NCBI GenBank assembly: GCA_029532625.1
Contig: JARFXM010000003.1
Coordinates: 1,364,001-1,428,000, forward strand
Direction: 5' to 3'
DNA: 64,000 nucleotides
DNA from: Lomentospora prolificans
Taxonomy: Eukaryota > Ascomycota > Sordariomycetes > Microascales > Microascaceae
In this document: piece after piece, positions 1 through 9,895 of the stretch
Position numbering within the stretch: position 1 is the first letter of the stretch
Layout: each line of letters opens with the position of its first letter
Program-made: the position numbers and the translations under genes
The notes under the pieces: generated by a model
Databases searched by the model: none
What the model saw: only the letters and a program-made list of their open reading frames with translations
What the model was told of the DNA's origin: nothing

Positions 1-163
1 CATCCTCACGGTTGACAGAGGGGAGCCTATCATGGTACAGGAAATCGAGTGGAAGGGAGAGGATTTGCCTGCGCTTGAAGAGAGGATACACTCGTATGAG
101 CACGAGCTGATCGTCAAGGCGTCGGCCAAGGTGGTGGGAGAAATTACCGCGGCGCGAGCTTAA
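1..163 (+). CDS. ADE8: Phosphoribosylglycinamide formyltransferase, C-terminal end (partial)
   Basis: This is the last 53 codons of a plus-strand gene cut by the left edge; the reading frame begins at base 2 and ends with TAA at 161-163. The visible residues include the segment GEPIMVQEIE, then EDLPALEERIHSYEHELIV and a final VGEI. This matches the C-terminus of fungal GAR transformylases (the 'G-E-P-I-x-V-x-E-I' strand followed by 'E-x-R-x-H-x-x-E-H' helix). The family transfers a formyl group from 10-formyl-tetrahydrofolate to GAR, the third step of purine synthesis, in the cytosol. The catalytic N-terminal part lies outside the window, so activity cannot be judged here. The assignment rests on remembered family similarity over a short stretch. 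Confidence 0.75.
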   Translation, partial: ILTVDRGEPIMVQEIEWKGEDLPALEERIHSYEHELIVKASAKVVGEITAARA

Positions 164-1329
164 TGAGCTTGCTGAAGATTTTACGCAGACACCATGAACA
201 TGCGCGTTTCAAAAAAGGGAAAAGAAAAAGCATAGTGAAGGGTTTGGCAGTCCTCGCTTAGGAATCTGAGAGGCTGTGACATATCCTGTTCTTAACCCAT
301 GGTAAGTGCCAGCTATGGGCTGTAAATAAACTGGCACGCTTCAATATACATCGATGAAAAAAGACGTCGAGTCACAGAGCACAAAGTTGGGTATAGCTTG
401 AGTGCCGTTTGCTTGCGAAGTTGCTTGCGAAGTTGCTTTTAACATGTGCTCCGTTCAGCATGCCCGGGCAATTCCTGTTCGTCGAGGGTTTATTGGCGCG
501 GGTTTGACGAGTCGCGAAACCATAAAGACAGGTTGACGCAGCTGTTGGGATCTTCTTTTGTCGTTACAAGAGAAAAAAAAATGAAAGAAGAGGATGAGAA
601 AGGGAAAGCGAGTGTTTGGTTATGACCAAACGAGAGAAAGGGAAAAAGAAAAGAAAAACAAGGAAAAAAAACATGAAAGAAAGAAAATAAAGAAAAAAGA
701 AAAAAGAAGGGAAAAAAAAAAGGAAGAAAAGGGGAGAAAAAAAAGAAGAAAAAGAAAAGAAAAAAGAAAACAGAAAAAGAAAAAAAGAAAGAAAAGTCCA
801 AGACTCCTTTTGAGCCATTGGATAAAAGAGAAAAATAAAAGGGAAAAAAGAAAGAAGAAAAGAGATTGCCTGATGTAGTCTCTGATTGGCCGGTAATTTT
901 GTACGCTGTTGGTGATTGGCTGTTTGCTTTTTTCTCCCCTTTTTTTTTGCATCCGAATTTTACATTCTTTTTTCTTTCATCTTTGCCAGCCAACTTTGCT
1001 CCTTTCAGCCAGGAGCTTCACCTTCTTTTGTTCTCCTCTGCGAGTTTCATGCCTACCGACACGGGCGCAAAGCCTGCTATTTAAGATTCTTTGAACCCAT
1101 TTCTATTTTCCACTCACAAGGTTGCAATTATGATGGGTGGCAGGAAAAGGTTAGCATTCCCAAGTCATTCCTTCTTAAGCTTGAGATCTCGATTGCCCAC
1201 ACCCCTCCTCGGGCTCCTCTCTCCTTGCCCCCGTTTTCTCCCATCTTGAACCGACATCCCAGTCTGTATTTTCCCCGAATTCCATCGCTTACGTTCAATT
1301 ACAGCAGAAGTCAAGTCCAGTCGGGACAC
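164..1329. other. Intergenic region between ADE8 and the next gene
   Basis: No gene is supportable. The stretch holds the ADE8 3' flank, a strongly purine-rich tract (570-866) and then a pyrimidine-rich stretch (about 930-1320, many CTTTT and TCTCC blocks) that looks like the promoter and 5' untranslated region of the next plus-strand gene. An open frame runs from about 916 into that gene, but its upstream part is low-complexity Phe/Leu/Ser-rich translation and is better read as leader. Confidence 0.6.
570..866 (+). repeat. Purine-rich (GAAA/AAAG) low-complexity tract
   Basis: For about 300 bases the plus strand is almost entirely A and G, built from irregular GAAA, AAAAG and AGAA units with few pyrimidines. 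Both strands give long spurious open frames (Lys/Arg/Glu-rich on the plus strand, Phe/Leu/Ser-rich on the minus strand). Such polypurine tracts are common in the intergenic DNA of this window. Confidence 0.9.
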
Positions 1330-2365
1330 ATGCAGATGAATAGGGCCAGTAACGGGAATCCCGTCACCGGCTCTATCGATCCTCGAGATCTCACTTTTGC
1401 TGGAGCAGGCAACACTGTCATGTCGGCTAACATGGCGCAGTCTAACGGCTTTGTGGAGCTTCTATTGAGGCACATGAAGGATGACTTGAATGCATACAAC
1501 TATGACCGGGACTATTGCGCCCAGCAGTTGCGCGATGAAGGCTCCCTCACCGCGCAGGAAGCGAGAACCCTGCGCCTGAGGATGCTTGATCTCGGACATC
1601 AGATCCGTCTGTGCCAGCACAAGATGGAGGTTCTCACGAACCTCGCCAAGTATGAACAGTCGCCGCCCAGCACCACCACGGTGATTAACAGTCTCAATGC
1701 CATTACCCATCCATCGCCTGCCAACAACGGACGTATGCTTAGCGTAGCGGCTCCGGAGAACCCTAGTCTGGCCTTGCTGCACCAGGCTAGCCAGGCCGTT
1801 AATCAAACGCCCAGCAAGCGTGCACTGGAGGCCGCTGAGGGTTCGGAGGAGCAGTCCGGCTCCAAACGACCCCGAAAGCAGGTCCCCGACGCGCCTCCCG
1901 ACAATGAGAACCCTGGCAACACTGTTCAACGCCTAGGCTATTGGAAGTGCCGCCTGTGCACGTCGCCAAAGTACCATAGCGCGCCTCCCCCGAGGCAGCC
2001 TGGTGCGCCGTGCAAGTGGCCGCTCAAGGACGTAAGCAAGATGATCACGCACTTTACGGAAATGCACCCCGAGCACACGCCTGGCGAGCGTTGCAAGGAG
2101 CTCGGCGATGCTTTGGATACCAACCGTATGTCTCCCCTTCCATCCATTTTCACCCGAGCTGCTCGTTTTCCCTTTCGTTGAAGCACTTTACTAACGTTCC
2201 TTGCTTATAGGAGGCCCATTTGAATACTGGCTCAACCGGTCCAGGTCCATGGACGTTGGTGATGGTAGCCTCATTACCGAATGTATCTCGATGCTTCAAT
2301 CAGGTCGTCTTCCGCCTCTTCTGAGGCGGTTGAGCCGTGCGGCCTCTTTGTTCCCAGGCCCTTGA
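1330..2365 (+). CDS. Uncharacterised fungal protein with a C2-C-H-H zinc-binding pattern
   Basis: Two exons, 1330-2125 and 2211-2365, encode 316 residues. The 85 bp intron has donor GTATGT, a CTAAC branch site at 2191 and acceptor TTATAG; splicing joins frames exactly and continues with GPFEYWLNRSR. The ATG at 1330 is chosen because codons upstream are low-complexity leader; a second ATG lies two codons later. The N-terminal half contains a charged helical stretch (about residues 40-100, LLLRHMKDDLNAYNYDRDYC and following). Around residues 190-245 there is WKCRLC, a spacer, a third Cys (APCKWPL), then H-x5-H (ITHFTEMH), a plausible zinc site. A Lys/Arg cluster (SKRPRKQ) just before could be a nuclear localisation signal. 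I do not recognise a named family; a chromatin or transcription role is only a guess. It converges with the transporter downstream. Confidence 0.8.
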
Positions 2366-3038
2366 TCGAGACTTGCACCAAATTGTTTACTGCTCACTCC
2401 GCTGCCATTACGGGACGCTTTTTCACGAGAATTTTTCAATGTTTGTTCGGGTCTCTGGGATAGGCGACGGGGGTTATGGAGGAATTATGAGGATTTCCAG
2501 GCGCAAACTCGTTTTTCAGCTCTTTCTCAGCTTTCTTTGTTGCGACAACTCACCACTCCTCTCACGTTTCCCGGGTCCTTTTGGGACTGCCACTATACCC
2601 CATCAAGTTTTAGCATAGAAGTAAATAAGGATGATCAGTTAGTTGCTTTGATTTTTCTTCGCTTTGCACTTTGAAGATTCGGCAAGCAAATGGTGTTGAC
2701 AAACAGTGCTGTATTTTGTATTATAATGCAACGTCTATTCCCGCCTGTGCGTAGCCCAAGTACCTAATAGTAACCCGGATATGATTCTTCCCTTATCTTG
2801 TGACTCCCAACGCCAACCCTCCAAGACAGTAAAATACCGACAATTTTAGAGAAGAGATGTGTGAAACGCGCAATGGCCTCGCGCCCCTGGGCAGACGGGA
2901 GAGTGTCTACCGTGCTTTCCTAAAGCGAAAAAGACAATTCCCCACTCAACGTATAGTTTTCTTACATATCTCCGAGTTCGACGTGACTCTACTTCCTTCA
3001 CGTGATCCTCCTCGATAATTGATCCAACCTCTTGGCAA
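2366..3038. other. Convergent intergenic region
   Basis: The 3' flanks of the preceding plus-strand gene and the following minus-strand transporter meet here. The sequence is not repetitive. A short TATTTTGTATTATAATG stretch near 2711 may belong to 3' end signals. No gene seen. Confidence 0.6.
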
Positions 3039-4685
3039 TTAGACAACCTTGAGCTTGAATCCAACCTGCAAGTGTCTGGCTACAATGAACAAGGCCACGG
3101 ACGCCATCATGGTAATGCCGCAGAAGAGCTGGAGGCCAAGGTAGTCTCCGCCCTGCGCAGACACAATCGCACCAGCAATGGGGGAGCCCGTAAGGCCGCC
3201 GAACGACTGAATGGCGAAAGCAGCGCCGGTTCGGGTACCGATCTGACGGATGTCGCAAATCTGGGCGATGAGGGGCGCGCTGAGGCTGATGAAGCCGCCG
3301 GAGGTGAAGCCGAAGATGACCATAAAGACGATGATGGCGGCGTTTGACTTGCCGGGGATCCAGAGGACGAGTGTGAAGAGGGCGGTGAGGAAGCCGACCA
3401 TGATCATGATGTTGAAGCGGCCGAATCTGTCGGCGGCGAAGCCGGGGAGGATCCGACCGAGAATGCTAGAGGGCATGTTAGCTTTTGTTGACGGTTCCCA
3501 GTAGATGTACATCTTGGGTGGCTGGTCCACATACCTGAGGGCGTTCATGATGGGAAGGAGGTACATGGTAAGACTGGGATCCATGCCCTGCTTCTGTGCC
3601 TGCAAAATGATGTAGGTGAAGGGCAAGAACATTCCCCAAGCGAACATGAAGAAAGCAATGCAGGTCGTCGCGAACACGGGTTCCCTCAACCCAACAAGAT
3701 ACTCTTTGAGTACGAATGGCGTCCTCCTGTGAGGCAGTCTCGAACGAATCGTCAAGCACGCGATGCTGAGTAGGCCAAGGTACATGAAGGCGAGGGCACG
3801 AACGGCCCAAGGAAAGCCGATGCTGTTGATCAGGCGACGAAGCATGATGGGACCGATAACGCCGCCAACAGAGGAGCCGGAGACAGTGATACCGAGGGCT
3901 GTCGCACGGCGCTTTAGGAACCAGCCTACGACGCTGGAGAGGGTAGCGTTGAAGATGGCGCTGGAGCCGAGGGAGGAGACGATGCCCTGGGCGAGGATGA
4001 GCTGGTAGTATTTGGTGGAGAGAGAGGTCATCATGAGACCAAAGATGTAGGTGAACGTTCCGCCAATGAGCAGCCACCGGGGGCCATAGGCGTCAAAGAT
4101 ACGGCCAAACTACGACTGTGTTAGCGAGTTGTGCTGAACGCAACCTTTGCTTGTCCATGAGGATGGACTTACGATGAAAGCTGGGAAGGTCATCATCCAC
4201 ACTTGGATGGACAGAATCCAGCTTATTGTTGACGGGTTCGTACCCTTTAGTAAATCTTGGACATAGTACTCCTGAAAGACACCGATACAGTTGACGAGAC
4301 CGAAAGTACAGAATAGTGAACACCATCCGCCGAGAACGACTAGCCAGGCCTTCGTGCCGCCATCTGGGAAATCCATTGGAGGAGGGCCAGCCGGCGCCGG
4401 TCCGGGCGCTTCCGCGCCGCTATCGATACTGGCTGCATCATTCTCGAGGCCCTTTTTCTCGTCCCCAGGGAGCGATAAGTTGGATTCCCGGGGGTTGACT
4501 GGGAGGACTTTTTCCGGATCGGAGTCCAGGTTACCCGCCGCCGTCGACTGAGGAGAAGGATCCCTCTTGGAGCTGCCGCTAGAGTTGGGCGCGAGGTTGC
4601 CGCCCTGCACTGTAGCCAGCTCAGGTTGTATTGATTCCATGTTGACTGTGGAGGTGGAAGAGTGACCCGATGCTGTGGACTTCAT
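3039..4685 (-). CDS. MFS transporter, monocarboxylate-transporter-like
   Basis: Three minus-strand exons, 4685-4173, 4109-3535 and 3465-3039, give 504 residues. Intron 1 (4110-4172, GTAAGT...GTAG) restores FGRIFDAYGPRW, and intron 2 (3466-3534, GTATGT...CTCTAG) restores SILGRILPGFAADRFGR; both are MFS hallmark loops. The product has a polar Ser/Pro-rich N-terminus of about 75 residues, then twelve hydrophobic segments beginning with GGTKAWLVVLGGWC. This layout and the first membrane segment match the fungal monocarboxylate (Mch-type) subfamily of plasma-membrane or vacuolar proton symporters; the substrate cannot be read from sequence and yeast Mch proteins do not all carry monocarboxylates. 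ATG at 4685 is preferred; an in-frame ATG at 4781 also exists. Intron 2 is 69 bp with no stop in frame, so retention would add 23 residues. Confidence 0.88.
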
Positions 4686-6190
4686 TGTGTGGTCCCGAGT
4701 TATTGTCGACTTGAGGGTTACCCACTGACTTCGAAGCGGAATGAAGACCGAGGAGAGCTGAAGCTTATATCCTTTGTTCACGGGTGGGGCATCTCTGTGG
4801 TCGTCGGCATATTATGGAGATACTGAGACCATCTCCGAGAAGTCACTTGCAAATCGCCAACTGGATTGGTAAGGAGGGAACGCGACAAGGCAACTGCGGA
4901 AAGAGGGAATCGGGGCCGTCCAGTGATTAAGAATGTACCACCCAACCTTTACATGGAGTCTACGTTACTGGGCGTTAAGCACATTTTACAAGGGGGTGAA
5001 CAAGATGGGGCCACGTTTACAGGGCCCGGGCTTTTTCCTGGGTAATACTTGTAGCTGATAATACACTCCCATGCCGGAACGATACTAATCGCAAGCTTCG
5101 GGAACACGCTCATTTGCGGGCTGTTGGGGGACTATTCGTCGGAATATGTTTGGGTTGTATTATCTTGGACTCATTTTTTTTTTCGTTAGTCCCGCTCACA
5201 CCATCTGGGCCCCCCGCCGGCGCCTGAGCGGCGAAAATTCTCGGGGCCGTGACAAGACGGGAACTTATGGAAGAGCTAGCCGCCCTCTGGTTCATCAATT
5301 ATGCTCGAAGCTGACGGCGTTGTGACTCAGTACAGCTCCTCGGTCTTTAGCAGCAGATTTGGAGACGGGGGTTAGCGGGCTCTATCGAGGAGGCACCAAA
5401 AGCAGAGGATAAATTGTAAGGAGCGCGAACCTTGTTTTGAATGATCAACATGGCCTCTATCCCTCCACCCCGGCTCGATGAAGCCGGGCGGACCCACTTC
5501 GCTGGTTCGCGTTCTCGGACTTAAGATGACTGCAAATAGAACCAGGCTGCACAAGCGAAGGAGGATGAGGGAAATGACCGACGCTAGGATTGAAGGAGGG
5601 GACCATCCCTTCTGAATTACTAAAGTCCGAGCTGGTAATAGGGCGCCTCTCTATCAGCGACGACCGTTCACAGGATAAGAAAGATGTTGAGTTCCGACGT
5701 TCTTTCGCCATTTTCGCATTTTGTATCGCGAATGATGTCTTGGGTAACTCGGCCGAGCGGCCCGGGTGTCGGCGATAGCGGAGAATTTATGCCGACTTTG
5801 ATGGATTTGAGAGCATCTGTGTCCCAGTCAAACCAAGAGTGTCCAGTCACGGAAACTACTTTGATGTCGTTTCAACAGCCCTAGAGGATATTGTTAGCTT
5901 ACCCCAGGGCCCAATCCCCCCCCCCCCCCTCTTCCCCATACCACGAAAAGAATAAGCTTCCTGGCCCACACAGAACGATCAGATAACTGTCAGACCCAGC
6001 TTTGGATCTCGCTGGATTCGCCACCACTCTTTCGGCTACGTCTAGATGTTTCTCCCCATGAAATATCAGCATATCGATCATGATGGCTCATGCTACAGCG
6101 CGCAGACAGCGTCTCTACAGAAGGCGAACAAACTGTTCATTACTCTGTAATTCCGATAACTAAGAGTCTCATAAGCCTATGATTAAGACA
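4686..6190. other. Promoter side of the MFS gene and unassigned DNA
   Basis: The first few hundred bases should contain the minus-strand transporter promoter. The rest has no coding signal I can support. A run of C (about 5920-5932) and a T run near 5168 are present. Short open frames on both strands have no family resemblance. Confidence 0.5.
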
Positions 6191-6199
6191 CCTACCTAG

Positions 6200-6835
6200 T
6201 TGACACCTTTTACCGAAAATCACACCAAAAACCACCGAAACCATGTTCGATACCGCACAAGCCTAGTCTCTGAGGCTCAGCCAGCGATCCTGGGACAACT
6301 GGAACTCAATGATCCAGGCTACAGCCCGACAGAGTGGATCTGTACGACCAGGTCATCGAAGGTGCACCATTTAAATACAAGGCACCAATTAGAGTCGAGG
6401 ATAGACTCGACCAACCACAACCGTCGACTGATGCAAAGCTTTCGCGATGGCTACAGGAGCCAACTCAAGTTGAGTCGCTTGAAAGGCCGAATAACCCCAA
6501 AGGTATGGACTGGATACCTCGTCGGCTACGAGTCCACACATCTACGGGATTTGGAAGCCGTCCACAAAAAGAATGATCAGTATAAGAGACGTGTTATCTC
6601 CAAGAAGCCCACCTCTATCCAGGCGATGATAAACTGGCGGATCTACCAGAGAGCGGCATAGGACTAGAGGCAGCGGAACCACTCGCGTCCGACCCGTCAG
6701 GGGATGCAACCCAGAGGAGACTCCAAAGAAGATTCTTAAGGACGGCTTCGCCTTCGCGGAGCTAACAACAGCGTCGAGCTTCCTTGAGGAAATATGCACA
6801 CTCTCCCCCCGGCGAAGGCCTACCAGGCAGACGAC
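6200..6835 (+). mobile_element. Decayed Ty1/copia retrotransposon fragment (Pol polyprotein)
   Basis: Around 6480-6620 the plus strand encodes the linker between integrase and reverse transcriptase of a Ty1/copia polyprotein: ITPKVWTGYLVGYESTH in one frame, directly followed after a +1 shift by IYGIWKPSTKRMISIRDVLS. This is the conserved 'GYLVGYxSxNIYRIWxPxxxxxIxxRDV' block of the family. The upstream part (6200-6480) continues open in the first frame with weak resemblance. A further stretch near 6710-6810 (NPEETPKKILKDGFAFAELT) may be a later piece of the same polyprotein. Frameshifts and stops break it throughout. No long terminal repeats were identified, so the true borders are unknown. 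Confidence 0.65.
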
Positions 6836-7232
6836 GAGCATTTTCTATTCATTCCTTTGTATTCCCTTTATATGATGGAACATTGATTGCACGACCTTTG
6901 GAGAACGGCACTCGGTACACACCAAGAACGACAGCAGCGCGCCCGTACAGCGAGGCGACAGAACCACGAGAAGTGGGTTTTGGCACCTCGCATGTTCTTT
7001 CATCACTTACAAATACCATAATAGAGGGATTAGATCCTCTACTCAAGATAGGGAATTAGAGGAGCAGTAGTTAATCTGATGGAGCCTGGATATAGGGGTG
7101 TAGTTTAACAGTAAAGACAGGGTTCACGCCCTGTACGGGAGCGGCCGCGCCCCAGAGCTCGCCACAACGCCCAATGCTCCCCTTCAGGAGCGCGGGACCG
7201 GATGACCCGGACCTCGCCTATGGCGTAAAATA

Positions 7233-7263
<31 letters not shown>

Positions 7264-8093
7264 AGAGAGAACGAGGATAAAATAACCTCTACACTGATCA
7301 GTGATCCGTTTGATCTGACGATTCCACTGCCTCCTGAGCAGGCTAATTCGAGGCTGAAGAAGAAGGGTGCTAAGCATCTAAGCACTATGTCAATACAAGA
7401 TATCGGACTCGGAAGTGTGAATATATTGATGGGAAAACCGGTCTATTCATGAGACTTTTGAATCATCATCCTCCTAGTAAGATGATCATTGTAGACCGTA
7501 TAATTGTAAGGCTATGTATTACAGGTCCTCTCGATCTAGAGGGTGTAGAGCATCTCTTGCACTTTTGGCACCGGAAGAGTGTTACGGCCGCTACATGAGC
7601 GGAGTTAGCTGTGAGATGGGCCACGGCGGGAGAGGTCTGTACGGCTCGGGGCTATTAAGACCGAGGGTTTGGGCTTGTTCACCTAACGTTTCAGTCTCTT
7701 TGCACCTTGCTGCGAGCGGAGATGGTGTGGAGCGGGTGTACAGTTGGGCTACGCTCGCTGGTTGGGTCCGCAGCATTCATCGGGCTCAAGTTGCCGGGAA
7801 AGTCTCCCGCTCAAAGTCTATATCCCCATCTCTTGCGATATTGAGTCCGCTTCGCTGATATCCACTCACTAGGACAGACCACGAGTTGATGGTTCGGTCT
7901 CCAACCCTGGTATGACGACGTCATGACGGCCCTTTCGCCGAATCTAAGCGCAAGGTTTCATGTACAGAGTACTTTGATTGAAAATGCAGTGAAGCTGTTT
8001 TGTCTCCTCCTATAGTACACACGTTTTATCCCGCCAGAAGAAGGCTATTCTTGGTACAAATTTCTCACAACCCATCTATTTCTATAACCCAAA
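6836..8093. other. Unassigned DNA, probably further transposon debris
   Basis: No intact gene. A conceptual stretch at about 7290-7450 on the plus strand (LISDPFDLTIPLPPEQANSR and onward to a TGA near 7450) reads like protein but has no start, and could be gag-like or other element debris. A dinucleotide microsatellite lies at 7236-7270. The right part is the 3' flank of AIM24. Confidence 0.45.
7236..7270. repeat. (AC)n followed by (GA)n microsatellite
   Basis: Twelve and a half AC units pass directly into five GA units. It is a compound dinucleotide repeat likely to vary in length between strains. Confidence 0.95.
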
Positions 8094-9360
8094 TCATTGC
8101 ATCGTATCCTTCAGGTTCTTAGAGTCCTCAAACGCAACCTTCCCACCCTCTGGATCCGCCACCTTCCGAACAACCGCCGATTTGGTCGTGGCAGCCTCCT
8201 CCGCCTTGTTAGCATCCCTCTGCAGCCTGTTCACTACCTCTGCAGCCTTGCCAGCCGGCGCATCCGCGATCTCGTTGATGTCGGCATTAGTCAGAGAATC
8301 CGACAACCTCACTCCCCTGCTCGACATGAGCAGCGTCGCGGGGCCCTTGAACTGCAGGAACAGCCTATCTCCCCAAATCGTGCGCCTCAGCGACGTGCGA
8401 AGGTTATAGAGCAGGCGCGCTACGGTCTTGTATGTGTTTGTGGTGCGCATGACGCGGAAGAACTCAACGTTGGCGATGCCCGCGGGTAACGAGGGTATCT
8501 GCAGGCGGAGGATGGAGCTCTTGAATCGGAAGGGGGAGGGCGGGTTGCGCGTGACGGTGTAGGCAACGACGTTGGAGGGGTGGGCGACGAACTCTTCGCC
8601 TTCGGCGAGGGTGAGCTGGTAGATCTGGCCTGGGGAAGACAGGGCAACCAGGCCGCGGCCGGTGAGGTAGGTGTTGCCCCAGTGGGCGACGGTGAGGCCG
8701 GTCTGCATGCGCGGGGTCGGGGAGAGGGTGTGGCCCGTCCAGGCGAGGAGGGCGTTGCGCTGGGAGATGATCCAATCGGTAGTGCCGTCGAGGTGGAGGA
8801 CGGAGAAGGTGGTCGTAGGGGATTTCGTAGATATTAACGCTGTGATGGGAGTGGTGGAGGAGATTCGCTGATAAAGGAACGGGACACCAAAGAAAGCTCG
8901 AGTGAAGGGCGAAAGGATCGACAAAGTAGATTGCGCCTAAAGACACAAAGTAAGTATTGTTCATCGCAGGTTATCATATCGAGACCTGTGGCCATACAGC
9001 TTCAGCATTGCCTGCTACAGCAACCAGAGTGCCGCGCCGAGTGTAAAGCTTCTGAGAAGCAGACAGTGTAACAGAGAGGAGCGAATACGGGCTTCCGAGA
9101 ACCTCGAACCGGGCATCTACAGTTTCAAAAATATCAGCACGCACAAGTTCTAGATGCCATAAGTCTATTTAGGAGGGCAACATACCAGCCGGGTCCCGAG
9201 ATGAAGCACTTGGGCCGAAGGCATCCCCGCCGGCCTGCGGACTATCGGTGGCTGGTGACGCACTGATCTGGATGGCCCGACATTGCCGGGTAACAAGGTG
9301 TGGCCGGCACTGCGCTCGCAGGCCCGTCGCCGCTCGGATCAGGGGCGATTGGCCACGCAT
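8094..9360 (-). CDS. AIM24: AIM24-like mitochondrial protein
   Basis: Three minus-strand exons, 9360-9186, 9116-8998 and 8936-8094, give 378 residues. Intron 1 (9117-9185) joins G|AT to give DARFEVLGSPYSLLSVTLS, and intron 2 (8937-8997, donor GTATGG) joins AGNAEA to AQSTLSILSPF. A second donor at 8985 would add VWPQ but gives a shorter 49 bp intron and a poorer fit. The N-terminus (MRGQSPLIRAATGLRAQCRP) is rich in Arg and lacks acids, a typical mitochondrial presequence. The body carries the AIM24 beta-barrel fold signature: TRRGTLVAVAG, SSTTPITALISTKSP, LDGTTDWIISQRNALLAWTG and TGRGLVALSSPG. In yeast, Aim24 sits in the inner membrane and supports MICOS integrity; that role is inferred here by homology. 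It is divergent from the kinesin gene. Confidence 0.9.
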
Positions 9361-9895
9361 GGCGATAATGTGTGGCGGGAGTGAGATGTGAAGCTTGGAA
9401 GCATTCCTAGTCTCCGAAGAGGAAGCGTTCCGGGACTTTTTTCTGCCTTCAAAAGCCGGAAAAGGTGACGAAGCGACGAATTAGCGTCGATCAACAATTT
9501 GTCGGTGCATGAGCAAAAACTACCTAAGGTTCGGCAGTACTAGCACGTGACTTGGCGCTTCTTTCAACGAAGTCCCGGCCTGAGCTGTTCTTGCGCGTGG
9601 AGCTTAGTCAACATCACGCCGTTGCTGGGTCAACAACACCCCGGCGCCCTGCTTGCTGCTTCAGGATTGGATCGTTTACTTTGTCGTCGACATCCGCACA
9701 AACTTGGTTTCCTTTCCCACCTGGACCTTGCAAAGCATTCGCTGAGAAGCATCAAGAGTTGACGTCGGGGTTGTTATTCCCTCCTTTCTTTCCCCTCACC
9801 GTTTCTTTCGCCCACCTGCATCGTTTTACGTCTCCTTCTTTCTTGGAGTTTTCATTGGCATTGGTTTAGAGCTTCAAATTGCATTAGAAGCCAGC
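9361..9895. promoter_or_regulatory. Shared divergent promoter region of AIM24 and the kinesin
   Basis: The two start codons face away from each other across 535 bp, so both promoters must lie here unless the leaders are very short. The kinesin side (about 9770-9870) is pyrimidine-rich, as is common for fungal leaders. No clear TATA box was seen on either strand. Confidence 0.6.

Noticed and set aside
490..993. Long open frames on both strands across the purine-rich tract
   Set aside because: Products are Phe/Leu/Ser or Lys/Arg/Glu runs caused by base composition; no start context, splice sites or family similarity.
916..1329. Upstream extension of the CCHH gene from codon GTG/ATG-poor leader
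   Set aside because: The extension is low-complexity and lacks ATG; the ATG at 1330 gives a compact product.
7560..7930. Possible LTR starting TGTTACGGCC near the copia fragment
   Set aside because: No second copy was found within the window, so a terminal repeat cannot be supported.
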